Part shown: one piece after another, positions 41,889 through 49,595 of the stretch
How the letters are laid out: every line of letters starts with the position of its first letter
How positions within the stretch are numbered: the first letter of the stretch is position 1
Assembly (NCBI GenBank): GCA_032251455.1
Contig: JAVVEG010000001.1
Span: 124,001 to 188,000 of the forward strand
From: JAVVEG01 sp032251455
GTDB lineage: Bacteria > Pseudomonadota > Gammaproteobacteria > Pseudomonadales > Pseudohongiellaceae
Reading direction: 5' to 3'
Length of the DNA: 64,000 bases
The notes under the pieces: generated by a model
The model's database searches: none
What the model was told of the DNA's origin: nothing
Seen by the model: only the letters and a program-made list of their open reading frames with translations
Position numbers and translations under genes: made by a program

Positions 41889-44800
41889 TCAATCCTGCCT
41901 GCTGATGTTCATCCGCAGAGGCATACCCTCGATGTCAAACTGATGTTGGTACTGACTGCTGTCGCTGCCGCCTTGTAATGTTGTGCACAGGGTTTCACCG
42001 GCAATATAGTCCAGATGGGCGCGGATGGCGGCATCGATTGCTGCGTCGGCCGTATAATCGATGCGGATGCGGTCGGTGACATTGAAACCGAGATCCTTGC
42101 GGGTTTTCTGGATACGGTTGACAACCTCACGTGCCAGCCCTTCAGCCACCAGAGCATCGTTCAAGCTACAGTCCATGTCGATGGAAATGAAGCGGTTGGA
42201 CAGGGCTTCGGTGCCGGCCTTGGGCTCGCGGAAAAGCAGAATATCATCACCGCTGAAGATCTCGTCTTCAATCTCAAGATAAGCCTTATCCTGGAAGCGT
42301 TGCAATGTGCTGGCATCGAGCGATTCAATCAACTTTTTGAATTTGCTGAAGTTCTTGCCAAGACGTTTGCCCAATACCGGTGAATTGGGTTTGGCGTAGA
42401 AGCTGATGTACTCGGTTTCGGCTGTAGAGTATGTCACCGTTTTTACGTTCAACTCGCTCTTGATGTAATCCTCCAGGCGGGCGATTTCATCCAGCATGTC
42501 TTGATCCTGATGGATGATGGTAAGTCGCGCCAGTGGCGTCTTGGTCTTGATCTTGACCTGGTTGCGCTTCTGACGGCCAAGCAACACGATGTTCTGCATA
42601 CGCGCCACTGCTGCTTCCAGTTTGTCCTGGATCAGGTTCTCTTTCGCTTCCGGGTAGCTGCACAGGTGTACGGACACCTTTTCCTCGCCTGCGGCAAAGG
42701 CCTTCAGTTCCTGAAAAATATGCTCGGCCAGGAAGGGGGCAAAAGGGGCCATGCTGAGGTTCAACTCATACAGGGTTCTGTAGAGTGTTTCGTAGGCAGC
42801 CGCCTTGTCTTTTGTCATGCTTTCGGCCCAGAAACGGGAGCGGTTCAGGCGGATGTACCAGTTGGTCAGGTCTTCGATAAACTCGAACAGGGCCGGCACC
42901 ACGTTATACAGGCGGTAGCCGGCCATCTCCCTTGCTACGCTGGCCTTCAGGCTTTGCAGGCGCGAGATGATCCACTGGTCGGTGATATTGTCCGCACCGT
43001 CCACCGTGCCGTCCGATTTCCAGTTATCGATCTCGGCATAGGTCTTCAGGAATTTGAAGGAGTTGTACCAGGGCAGCAGGGCACGGCGTACCATATCCTT
43101 GACACCGCTGTCGGCAAAGCGCTGCTCCTCACCCTTGACCAGGCCGGAATTGATCAGGTACAGCCGCAGGGCATCGGCGCCGTATTCTTCCATCAGACTA
43201 TCCGGTGGCGTGTAGTTCTGCAGGCGCTTGGACATTTTCTTGCCGTCCTGGGCCATGACGATACCATTGACGATGACGTTCTTGAATGGCGGTTTGTCAA
43301 ACAAGGCGGTGCCCAGTACCAGCAGGGTATAGAACCAGCCCCGAGTCTGGTCCAGACCCTCGGCAATGTATTCGGCCGGGAAGCCGGCGTCGAACAGCTC
43401 CTGGTTCTCAAACGGGTAGTGCAGTTGGGCATAGGGCATCGAGCCGGATTCAAACCAGCAGTCCAGCACTTCCTCGACACGATGGTAGGTGCCGGGCTCA
43501 CCTTCAATCCTGAAGCTCAAATCATCCACATATTCCCGGTGGAGGTCCTTGACGCGCACGCCACTGTACTGCTCCAGCTCATCGATGGAACCGATGCAGA
43601 GGCGCTTATCGCTGGTATCATTGATCCAGATCGGCAACGGCGTGCCCCAGTAGCGGTTGCGGGAAATACACCAGTCAATGGCATTATCCAGCCAGTTGCC
43701 CATGCGGCCGTCACGGATATGCTCCGGCACCCAGTTGATGCTCTGGTTATGCTGGGCAATGCGCGACCTGATCTGTTCTACCTTCACATACCAGGAGGGA
43801 ATGGTGCGGTAGATGATGGGGGTATCCGAGCGTGGGCAGAACGGATAGCTGTGTACAATCACATCCTGATGGTACAGCGATCCGTCTTCTTTCAGCCGTT
43901 TGATGATGTGCTTGTCAGCCTCCTTGACATAGTGGCCGGCAAAATCGCTGACTTCATCGGTGAAACATCCACTCTCATCGATCGGGCAGACAATGGCCTC
44001 GATGCCATGGGCACGCATGACACGGTAATCGTCCTCACCGAAGGCAGGTGCCAGGTGCACAATACCGGTACCGCTGTCGATGCTGACATAATCATCGCTT
44101 AGAATCTGGAACGCACCCTCTTCTGCCAGGTGGCTGAAATAGGGCAGCAGGGGCTCGTAGTGCTTGCCGGCCAGGATCTCCCCCCTGGCTTCTTCCTCGA
44201 CTACCAGGGTGCGATTTTTGCCGATGGCATCCAGCCGCTCTTTGGCCAGCCAGAAACTCAGTTTGCGCTCTTCATCGCGTACCTTCACGTAATCGATATG
44301 GGCGTTCACGCACAGGCCGAGATTCGATGGCAGGGTCCACGGAGTAGTGGTCCAGGCGGCGACATAAGCGTCCTCCCCTTTCAATTTGAAGAGCACCGTC
44401 ACGACCGGGTCCTGTACATCCTGATAGTTGGAGCTGGCCTCGAAGTTGGACAGCACAGTGCCCAGCGCGGTGGAAAAGGGCACGACCTTGACGCCCTGGT
44501 AGATCAGTTCCTTTTGCCAGAGCTGTTGTACCACCCACCAGACGGATTCCATGAAGGATGGGTCCATGGTTTTGTAGTCGTTGCGAAAATCCACCCAGCG
44601 ACCAATCCGGGTGATGGTTTTTTCCCATTCAGCGGTGTAGCGCTGGACGATGCCGCGACATTCATCGTTGTACGCCTTGATGCCAAGTTTGGCCACGGCT
44701 GCCTGGGCCGACATCCCCAGGCTCTTGTCGATCTCATGTTCAATGGGCAGACCATGACAATCCCAGCCGAAACGGCGCTGCACATAAAAACCTTTCATGG

Positions 44801-45026
44801 TGTAGTAGCGGGGCACGATGTCTTTCAGGGTGGAGCCGACCAGATGTCCATGATGGGGCAAGCCGGTGGCGAAGGGCGGGCCGTCATAGAAAATATAGGG
44901 CTGGCCCTGCCGGGTTTGTTCCAGCGACTGCTGGAATACCTGCTGATTCTCCCAGAATTTCAGTATCTCGTGTTCGGTTTGGACGAAGGAAAAACTCTCT
45001 GTTGCTGTACTGGCTTCGTTAGCCAC
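41889..45026 (-). CDS. ileS: Isoleucyl-tRNA synthetase, eukaryote-like (type 2)
   Basis: Charges tRNA-Ile; 1045 residues. Signature sequences are HHGH (58-61, the HIGH motif) and KMSKR (near 595). The sequence follows the long, eukaryote-like class: FCPRSDTPIIYRTIPSWYVKV in the editing-to-catalytic junction, a C-terminal anticodon region without the CxxC zinc site of the usual bacterial enzyme, and a long tail. Type 2 enzymes are known to be insensitive to mupirocin. It starts at GTG 45026 with AGGAG 8 bases upstream. It is not next to lspA or ribF, the usual neighbours of type 1 ileS. Confidence 0.95.
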   Translation of the reverse strand: MANEASTATESFSFVQTEHEILKFWENQQVFQQSLEQTRQGQPYIFYDGPPFATGLPHHGHLVGSTLKDIVPRYYTMKGFYVQRRFGWDCHGLPIEHEIDKSLGMSAQAAVAKLGIKAYNDECRGIVQRYTAEWEKTITRIGRWVDFRNDYKTMDPSFMESVWWVVQQLWQKELIYQGVKVVPFSTALGTVLSNFEASSNYQDVQDPVVTVLFKLKGEDAYVAAWTTTPWTLPSNLGLCVNAHIDYVKVRDEERKLSFWLAKERLDAIGKNRTLVVEEEARGEILAGKHYEPLLPYFSHLAEEGAFQILSDDYVSIDSGTGIVHLAPAFGEDDYRVMRAHGIEAIVCPIDESGCFTDEVSDFAGHYVKEADKHIIKRLKEDGSLYHQDVIVHSYPFCPRSDTPIIYRTIPSWYVKVEQIRSRIAQHNQSINWVPEHIRDGRMGNWLDNAIDWCISRNRYWGTPLPIWINDTSDKRLCIGSIDELEQYSGVRVKDLHREYVDDLSFRIEGEPGTYHRVEEVLDCWFESGSMPYAQLHYPFENQELFDAGFPAEYIAEGLDQTRGWFYTLLVLGTALFDKPPFKNVIVNGIVMAQDGKKMSKRLQNYTPPDSLMEEYGADALRLYLINSGLVKGEEQRFADSGVKDMVRRALLPWYNSFKFLKTYAEIDNWKSDGTVDGADNITDQWIISRLQSLKASVAREMAGYRLYNVVPALFEFIEDLTNWYIRLNRSRFWAESMTKDKAAAYETLYRTLYELNLSMAPFAPFLAEHIFQELKAFAAGEEKVSVHLCSYPEAKENLIQDKLEAAVARMQNIVLLGRQKRNQVKIKTKTPLARLTIIHQDQDMLDEIARLEDYIKSELNVKTVTYSTAETEYISFYAKPNSPVLGKRLGKNFSKFKKLIESLDASTLQRFQDKAYLEIEDEIFSGDDILLFREPKAGTEALSNRFISIDMDCSLNDALVAEGLAREVVNRIQKTRKDLGFNVTDRIRIDYTADAAIDAAIRAHLDYIAGETLCTTLQGGSDSSQYQHQFDIEGMPLRMNISRQD

Positions 45027-45056
45027 CTGCGATGCTCCTGTGCTGCTGTCGATTGC

Positions 45057-45110
45057 CTGTTGGCGGTGTCAGGCCTGTTGGGGTTGTCAGGCCCGTTGGG
45101 GTTGTCAGGG
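45057..45110. repeat. Three 18-bp tandem repeats upstream of ileS
   Basis: Units CTGTTGGCGGTGTCAGGC, CTGTTGGGGTTGTCAGGC and CCGTTGGGGTTGTCAGGG lie head to tail, ending 31 bp before the ileS start. They would be in the ileS leader. Purpose unknown; copy number could vary by slippage. Confidence 0.8.
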
Positions 45111-45213
45111 GAGTGGACATAAACAAAAAAACCGCATGAAGTCAAATGTCTGTGCACACATTTATGCTTACCGCGTGCTCACATACAGGGTCCATCGGTT
45201 AGCCCGGGCAGTG

Positions 45214-45774
45214 TCAGCCTTGACTGCTTCGCTTTGCCAGGATTTCCCCAATACTGACATAGGAATCCAGCCGCATACCCTGCTGTGCAATTTCCGTCAC
45301 CGTTGACGGCACCTTGATATCTGAACCATCAACAATGCGATTCATGAAATTGAACAGGGCACAGGTGCAAATGACATCGAAAAGATCGTCCTCGCTCCAG
45401 CCGGCCTGGTACACGACATCCGCATCAGCCTGCACTATTTTGGCGGGTGTCAGGGTCAGTTTTTTGGCATAGGCCAGGATTGGTTTGAGTTTTTCCGGAA
45501 TGGCAGCCGAATCCAGGTCTTCATGCAACTGGTTCAGCAAAGCCTCATCGATACCGAACATGCTGGCGATACTGGTGTGAGCTCCATGGCAAAAATCACA
45601 GGCGTTCTGCAGGGAGGTATAGGCGGCAATCAGCTCTCTTTCCCCTGCGCTCAGGCCGGATTCACTGCGCAGAATGGCATCATGCAGAGCGAGCAAAGGG
45701 GCAACCATTTTGGGGAAACGGCTGAATATATGCATCAAATGGGCATCTTCCGGCAATGATGAAAAAACAGTCAT
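45214..45774 (-). CDS. AhpD-like peroxidase-related protein
   Basis: A 186-residue carboxymuconolactone-decarboxylase/AhpD-fold protein with the redox motif Cys59-x-x-Cys62-x3-His66 in NACDFCHGAHTS. Members reduce peroxides or dissolve oxidative stress by thiol exchange. It lies upstream of ileS on the same strand with a 187-bp gap, and is divergent from pdxH. Physiological partner unknown. Confidence 0.85.
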   Translation of the reverse strand: MTVFSSLPEDAHLMHIFSRFPKMVAPLLALHDAILRSESGLSAGERELIAAYTSLQNACDFCHGAHTSIASMFGIDEALLNQLHEDLDSAAIPEKLKPILAYAKKLTLTPAKIVQADADVVYQAGWSEDDLFDVICTCALFNFMNRIVDGSDIKVPSTVTEIAQQGMRLDSYVSIGEILAKRSSQG

Positions 45775-45988
45775 GGTCTTGCTCCTGGCATGTTCTGATG
45801 AGGGTCATGGTGAAGGTTTGTTGAAAAGTCTTGTTGAAGATTCTGGTGATTGTCCTGTGGTGTATTGATCATCCGTGCCCAGTATGCCATAACTCCTGCT
45901 GTGGTTGCCTAATTCAACCGGCTTTCTTGATGCAGCTCATGATCATCATCAGGCATGGCTATACAGTACACGGGGAGGAAGCGCAGAG

Positions 45989-46594
45989 ATGAAATCCGGA
46001 GACCAGACAGACCCTTATCAATCCGCGCTGGACAGGTTGCGCCGGCTTATCGCCGAAGCGCACGCAAACAAGATACTGGACGCGGAAGCTGCAGCCCTGG
46101 CCACTGCCGATACCTCGGCATGTCCGTCTGTGCGCATGATTACGATACTGGCGGTGGAAACTGAAGGCTTGCTGTTCTTTGCCAGTATCAAGAGCGGTAA
46201 GGGGCATCAATTGCTTGATAATCCAAAAGTGTCTCTGTGCTTTTACTGGCCACTGTTGCGCGAGCAGGTAATTATCGAAGGCAGCGCGAAAAAGCAGACA
46301 GAGGCAACCTCAGACCAGTACTGGCACCGGCGTCTGCGGGAAAGCCAGTTGGCTGCCTGGGCTTCAAGCCAAAGTGAACCGGTCACCGACAAGGGCGCAA
46401 TCCGCGAACAGATCAAGGCCTACAAGTCAAAATTCGACTTCGACCCGGTCAGCCGCCACCCGGACTGGCATGCGTTCCGGATTGTTCCCGAGCGCATCGA
46501 ATTCTGGCCGACGGGCTGGGAACGTTTGCGTGAACGGGTCAAGTACCTGTGTGACGCCGAAGGTCACTGGCACCAGGAAATGCTCAGCCCCTGA
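45989..46594 (+). CDS. pdxH: Pyridoxamine 5'-phosphate oxidase
   Basis: FMN-dependent oxidation of pyridoxine/pyridoxamine 5'-phosphate to PLP. The 201 residues contain SVRMITILAVETEGLLFFASIKSGKG (FMN site), the WPLLREQVIIEG strand, and the family end RVKYLCDAEGHWHQEMLSP, where R-L at the usual RLSP position is replaced by MLSP. I start at ATG 45989 (GGGAGG 10 bases upstream) rather than at TTG 45905. The altered C terminus means it could be one of the PdxH-like oxidases, but full length and motifs favour PdxH. Confidence 0.87.
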   Translation: MKSGDQTDPYQSALDRLRRLIAEAHANKILDAEAAALATADTSACPSVRMITILAVETEGLLFFASIKSGKGHQLLDNPKVSLCFYWPLLREQVIIEGSAKKQTEATSDQYWHRRLRESQLAAWASSQSEPVTDKGAIREQIKAYKSKFDFDPVSRHPDWHAFRIVPERIEFWPTGWERLRERVKYLCDAEGHWHQEMLSP

Positions 46595-46617
46595 GCGGCA
46601 GACCCTGAGCAGTGCAC

Positions 46618-47379
46618 TCAATGCGACAAGGTCTGCATTAAACCGGGCAACAAGACTTGAGCCAGGCGCTGTGCCCACTGTTGCGTATGGCGGTCTGTGC
46701 AGAGTTGATCACGGGACATTTCCAGCATCACATGAGGCAGGTCCTGCTTACCGGCATGGTACGGCAAAGTATAGTCCACACCCTGTTCTATGCTGTAGGG
46801 CTGATTATCGCCGACATCCGTGCCCAGGGTTTTTCTCAGTGACTCCAGCAGCGGGTCGGACAGGCGCCGATCGTTTCCTGAGCAGATGCCGATCGACCAG
46901 GGCCGCAATATGCCTTGCAGAACAGGGGTAAAACTGTGTATGGCCACAATTGTGGGCTTGCCTGGCTCACGCGCCTTGATCAGGGCAGCAATAGCCTGAT
47001 GGTAGGGCTCAAACAGGTCTATCCTGCGCTCCCTGCGCTGTTCAGGGGTCAGTGCGAGATTGCCGGGAATGTGGACACCATCGCTTGTCTGCATAATCGA
47101 ACCCGGGTGATCTGGCGCTCTGTTGCAGTCAATCAACAAGCGTGAGTAGTTGGCCAGTACCAGCGGGGCATCCAGCAGTTCAGACAGGCAGCGGGCCAGT
47201 TCCGCAGCGCCTGCATCCCAGCCGATATGATCCTGTAACTGTGCTGTCGTAAGCCCCAGATTATCGAGCATTCGGGGGACGCGATACGAGGCATGGTCAC
47301 AGACAAGCACAAGATCAGGGCGACCAGCGGCATTGATGACTGTGCAGGCGGCAGGATCATCCCTGGTCAGCAACGGCAT
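46618..47379 (-). CDS. N-formylglutamate amidohydrolase family protein
   Basis: A 253-residue zinc hydrolase of the N-formylglutamate amidohydrolase family (last step of one histidine degradation route). Visible family motifs: LVCDHASYRVP, HIGWDAGAAELARCLSELLDAPLVLANYSRLLIDCNR and IHSFTPVL. No other hut genes are nearby, so the substrate may be different. Overlaps the upstream transglutaminase gene by 23 bp; last gene of a three-gene unit. Confidence 0.85.
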   Translation of the reverse strand: MPLLTRDDPAACTVINAAGRPDLVLVCDHASYRVPRMLDNLGLTTAQLQDHIGWDAGAAELARCLSELLDAPLVLANYSRLLIDCNRAPDHPGSIMQTSDGVHIPGNLALTPEQRRERRIDLFEPYHQAIAALIKAREPGKPTIVAIHSFTPVLQGILRPWSIGICSGNDRRLSDPLLESLRKTLGTDVGDNQPYSIEQGVDYTLPYHAGKQDLPHVMLEMSRDQLCTDRHTQQWAQRLAQVLLPGLMQTLSH

Positions 47380-48172
47380 CTGCCCTTACCTTGAAATGAG
47401 TCAACTGGTTGAAACCGAAGGCGTTGCTGATGGCTACATCGGCCGCATCACGTCCCCGGGCGATCAGAATACGGCCGCGGCGGCGTTCGTTGTTACGGGG
47501 ATCAAACAGATACCAGCGTCCGTCCAGAAAGGCTTCAAACCATGCCGCAAAGTCCATTACGCCATGAGGAGGTGGAATACCGATGTCGGTCAGATAGCCG
47601 GTGCAGTAACGGGCCGGTATGTTCATGCAGCGGCAAAATGTGATGGCCAGGTGGGTGTAGTCCCGACATACACCGTTGCCTTCTTGATAGGCCTCCCAGG
47701 CTGTCTTGGTGGACCGGGCATACTCATAGCCAAAATGAATATGGTGATGAACGAAGTCGCAAATGGCCTGTACCCGGCCCCAGCCCGATGGCGCATCAGC
47801 GAATAGCTGCCAGGCTGTCTCCATCAGTCGGTCGGTTTCACAGTAACGGCTGCCCAGCAGAAATATCAGAGTCTCCTCTGGCAGCATTTCCACCAGTTGC
47901 TGCTCGGCAGCTGGATTCACTTCATCCAGCTCACCAGAGTCATTGATCAGTGTTTCGGTGGAGATGCGCAGCTGACCTTGCGGGGCGACGATCCGACTGC
48001 ACCAGTTACCAAAGCCATCACGGTAGGCCGCCACAGGGATGGGTGGGTCCGTAATGAGATGATCAGGGCTGACAAGATCGGAAGCGCGGGAATAATGCAC
48101 ACTCAGCATCAATATCATGGGTGTAGGTTTGGGGCAGGAATAGACCAGCTCGGCCCCTATGTGTATCTGCAT
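47357..48172 (-). CDS. Transglutaminase-like protein lacking the catalytic histidine
   Basis: A 271-residue cytosolic protein with the transglutaminase-like fold. The nucleophile Cys169 is present in GNGVCRDYTHLA and the aspartate in YLFDPRNN (Asp224). The histidine expected in the D-F-H-A-W-F-E segment is alanine (Ala209, codon GCG), so the Cys-His-Asp triad is broken. It may use another residue or be a binding protein. I start at ATG 48172 rather than GTG 48184. It lies between the dehalogenase and the amidohydrolase genes. Confidence 0.8.
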   Translation of the reverse strand: MQIHIGAELVYSCPKPTPMILMLSVHYSRASDLVSPDHLITDPPIPVAAYRDGFGNWCSRIVAPQGQLRISTETLINDSGELDEVNPAAEQQLVEMLPEETLIFLLGSRYCETDRLMETAWQLFADAPSGWGRVQAICDFVHHHIHFGYEYARSTKTAWEAYQEGNGVCRDYTHLAITFCRCMNIPARYCTGYLTDIGIPPPHGVMDFAAWFEAFLDGRWYLFDPRNNERRRGRILIARGRDAADVAISNAFGFNQLTHFKVRADAVADQG

Positions 48173-48191
48173 ACTGACTCTCACTCAGGGT

Positions 48192-49178
48192 TCAAACTGC
48201 CCCCGATGTCAACCATTGCGCAAGCGCACGACCAATGGCATCCGGCGATATTTCCTGTACATAGTGCCCGCCATAGACCATGACTTCGGTCTGGTTGCTG
48301 AAACCGCGCACAAAATCCAGCAGTGGCCCGCTGGACAGGATGGCTCCGGGGTTGGCCCGGACGAACAGTTTTGGCACCTGGCTGGCAGCAAACCAGTCGG
48401 TATACGCCTGGACCAGGGCAATGGTATCGGCCGGGCTGTTGCCTCTGGGCAATTCGCGGGGCCAGGTCAGCGTTGGCCGGCGGCTTTCACCCGGTTGCAG
48501 ATAGGGGCGACGGTACTCGGTCTTGTCGGCTTCACTGAGATACAGCTGCAGACCACCAATCAGTATCTGCTCAATAAATACATTGTTCTGCAATACCGCT
48601 TCTTCGCCTTGTGGGGAGCGGAAAATGGAGAATATGCCCTGTGTGGGCTCCGGGATAGTGGGGGAGCCTGATGGGCTCAGAATGGCTTCCATGTAGGCGA
48701 TACCGCGAATGCGCTCCGGGAAACGCTGGGCATAGCCCAGGCCAATGCCGGATCCCCAGTCATGGATTACCAGGGTCACCCGCTCGGTCACGCCAATGGC
48801 GTCCAGCAGGTCGATGATGTAATCCAGATGAACACTGTATTTGTAAGCTCCGGGGCCACTGTTTGGGAGTGGATCGGAGTCGCCCATGCCGACCAGATCC
48901 GGGGCGATGCAGCGGCCCAGATGCTGCACATGGGGAATGACCTTGCGCCACAGATAGGAAGAGGTGGGATTGCCATGCAGAAACACAATGGGGTCGCCAG
49001 TGCCACCGGATTCATGATAGGCCATCTCCAGACCCCGTACCCGGACTTTGCGCTTCTGTGCAGCCCATGAGATTTCCTGTGCAGTGGCTGGACTTGAACC
49101 CAGTGTCAATGGCAGGGCTGCTGCGCTACCGGCCATCATTGCTGCGCGAACCAGATTGCGCCGACTGAATTTCAACAT
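48192..49178 (-). CDS. Tat-exported haloalkane dehalogenase-like hydrolase
   Basis: A 328-residue alpha/beta hydrolase. The N terminus FSRRNLVRAAMM plus a hydrophobic stretch to about residue 34 is a twin-arginine signal, unusual for this enzyme family, which is normally cytosolic. Catalytic parts match haloalkane dehalogenase subgroup II: Asn70 (HGNPTSSYLWR), nucleophile Asp140 and halide-binding Trp141 (VIHDWGSG), acid Glu164 (YMEAI) and histidine in YGGHYVQE. Cleaves carbon-halogen bonds if the inference holds. AAAGAGGG precedes the ATG. Head of the cluster with the transglutaminase-like and amidohydrolase genes. Confidence 0.87.
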   Translation of the reverse strand: MLKFSRRNLVRAAMMAGSAAALPLTLGSSPATAQEISWAAQKRKVRVRGLEMAYHESGGTGDPIVFLHGNPTSSYLWRKVIPHVQHLGRCIAPDLVGMGDSDPLPNSGPGAYKYSVHLDYIIDLLDAIGVTERVTLVIHDWGSGIGLGYAQRFPERIRGIAYMEAILSPSGSPTIPEPTQGIFSIFRSPQGEEAVLQNNVFIEQILIGGLQLYLSEADKTEYRRPYLQPGESRRPTLTWPRELPRGNSPADTIALVQAYTDWFAASQVPKLFVRANPGAILSSGPLLDFVRGFSNQTEVMVYGGHYVQEISPDAIGRALAQWLTSGAV

Positions 49179-49595
49179 GGGGTATCCCTCTTTGGTATAT
49201 TATTTGTGGACATGGCGGGAAGATTATAGGAACTGTGCCAATGATACCAGCGTACCTGTTGGTTTGATTGAGGATATCCTCTTAATAGAATAGCCACCTA
49301 TAATAGTTTGTTGCAGCGCAAACTTGGCCGCCGTAAGACCCTGTAAGCTCACTGGGCAGCCAATGGGGAGGAAAATAGGAGCTGTTTGGAAGGATTTTCC
49401 TTGCCAGCTTGCAGATAATTCGCCCCGTGAGTTCAGTTGCATTCATGGTTCTCTGTGCTGGGATCTTGATGTACATGCTTGAAAGCAAATAAATAAATAT
49501 AAAAAAGAAAGTATAAAAAATGGGCGGGTAAATCGGGAGTAGTACACAAAAAGCTCAAAAATCATTGTGACAACATCAAAAAGAACGGAGAGATT
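49179..49595. other. Intergenic region between dehalogenase and TonB receptor genes
   Basis: About 417 bp with divergent genes on both sides, so it should hold both promoters. The stretch 49486-49530 is a run of A and T with several possible -10 boxes. Short minus-strand frames at 49224-49488 have no recognisable motif. I see no riboswitch I can name, so nothing more is supported. Confidence 0.5.

Noticed and set aside
42501..44102. Long plus-strand open frame (533 codons) opposite ileS
   Set aside because: It is antisense to a complete, motif-rich ileS, has no recognisable domain, and such frames are common in the shadow of codon-biased genes.
44960..45157. Leader peptide or T-box control of ileS
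   Set aside because: The frame over the 18-bp repeats is out of phase with ileS and contains no run of isoleucine codons; no T-box elements were seen, and these are not expected in gammaproteobacteria.
49224..49488. Small minus-strand genes upstream of the TonB receptor
   Set aside because: Two overlapping frames without ribosome-binding sites, motifs or recognisable relatives; more likely non-coding regulatory DNA.
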